This document shows, in pieces, positions 6,065-6,440 of a DNA stretch of 6,440 nt; position 1 is the first letter of the stretch, and each line of letters starts with the position of its first letter. Below the pieces are notes generated by a model that was given only the letters and a program-made list of their open reading frames with translations, was not told where the DNA came from and made no database searches. The position numbers and the translations under genes are program-made. Where the stretch lies: contig JAEUIB010000869.1 of the NCBI GenBank assembly GCA_016795255.1, forward strand, positions 1 to 6,440, written 5' to 3'. The DNA comes from Planctomycetota bacterium (lineage in GTDB: Bacteria; Planctomycetota; B15-G4; JADJEK01).

Positions 6065-6440
6065 TCACAGGACCTTCGCGTCTTCGCGCAACAGCTTCAC
6101 CAACGCCGGAACGGCGGCGGCGCCTTCACCGACGATCTTGCCTTCGGGCCGGGCGGCCGGCGGCTCCATCTTCAGGACCTCGACCCGCACGTCGCCGGGA
6201 GCGACCGCGATCTCGTCGAGCTTCTTCGACTTCGCGGCCATGATCCCCTTCAGGGATGCGTAGCGCGGCTCGTTCAGGCCCTTCTGCGCGGTCAGAACGC
6301 AGGGCACCGGCAGCTCGAAGACCTCGAGCTTGCCCTCGGCCTCGCGCTGGACGGTCGCGTTGCCCGTACCGAGTTCGACCTTGACGACCTCGGCGACCGC
6401 CGGGAGGTCGAGCAGCGTCGCGACCAACAGACCGACCTGA
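6065..6440 (-). CDS. etfB: Electron transfer flavoprotein beta subunit, C-terminal part
   Basis: The last 124 residues are visible; the gene starts beyond the right edge. The fragment begins in QVG, the loop typical of EtfB, followed by a VQREAEGKLEVFELPVP segment that largely fits the ETF-beta signature ending P-x-hydrophobic-hydrophobic-T/A. LNEPRY (55-60 of the fragment) with the following SLKGIMAAKSKK is the recognition loop that in other ETFs docks onto partner dehydrogenases. The C-terminus (GEGAAAVPALVKLLREDAKVL region) is the usual end of EtfB. The AMP-binding N-terminal half is not in the window, so the electron-bifurcating NAD site cannot be judged. The stop is 23 bases before the preferred etfA ATG, consistent with one operon. 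Partner dehydrogenases are not in view. Confidence 0.93.
   Translation of the reverse strand, partial: QVGLLVATLLDLPAVAEVVKVELGTGNATVQREAEGKLEVFELPVPCVLTAQKGLNEPRYASLKGIMAAKSKKLDEIAVAPGDVRVEVLKMEPPAARPEGKIVGEGAAAVPALVKLLREDAKVL

Noticed and set aside
4110..6263. 717-codon plus-strand open frame over purH, the gap and the etf genes
   Set aside because: Shadow of purH in one part and antisense to etfA/etfB in the other; no recognisable domain.

Overview
This is a gene-dense, high-G+C stretch (about two-thirds G+C by eye, strong G/C preference at third codon positions) of a bacterial chromosome. It carries core metabolic and translation genes and shows no mobile element, CRISPR array or RNA gene. 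The first gene encodes a protein with a Sec-type signal peptide. No taxonomic marker is decisive. A high-GC Gram-negative lineage such as Planctomycetota would fit, but that is only a guess.

Left block (1-2063, + strand): a weak promoter candidate (TATACT at 87-92) precedes a small exported protein of unknown function (134-814). Two coenzyme A genes follow closely: a stand-alone phosphopantothenate-cysteine ligase (coaB, 829-1509, apparently starting at CTG) and a stand-alone phosphopantothenoylcysteine decarboxylase (coaC, 1506-2063, GTG start), overlapping by GTGA. In most bacteria these two activities are one fused protein in the order CoaC-CoaB; here they are split and reversed. Together they would make 4'-phosphopantetheine from 4'-phosphopantothenate and cysteine.

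Middle block (2064-4878, + strand): a 109-base gap holds a likely promoter (TAGAAT at 2119-2124). It is followed by prfB (release factor 2), read through a programmed +1 frameshift at CTT TGA C (2236-2242). purH (IMP biosynthesis) overlaps the prfB stop by ATGA and is probably translationally coupled to it. The frameshift site has the classical slip codon and stop, but its upstream Shine-Dalgarno-like stimulator is degraded.

Right block (4879-6440): a 176-base convergent gap has three hairpins without U-tracts that probably end transcription from both sides. On the minus strand lie etfA (complete) and etfB (its start is beyond the right edge). These encode the two subunits of electron transfer flavoprotein, which carries electrons from flavin dehydrogenases to the quinone pool.

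All recognised genes are ordinary core functions. The points worth a second look are the split, reversed coaB/coaC with a eukaryote-like FKLE motif and CTG start, and the prfB recoding site with a weak stimulator. I see no convincing new defence, mobile or biosynthetic system.
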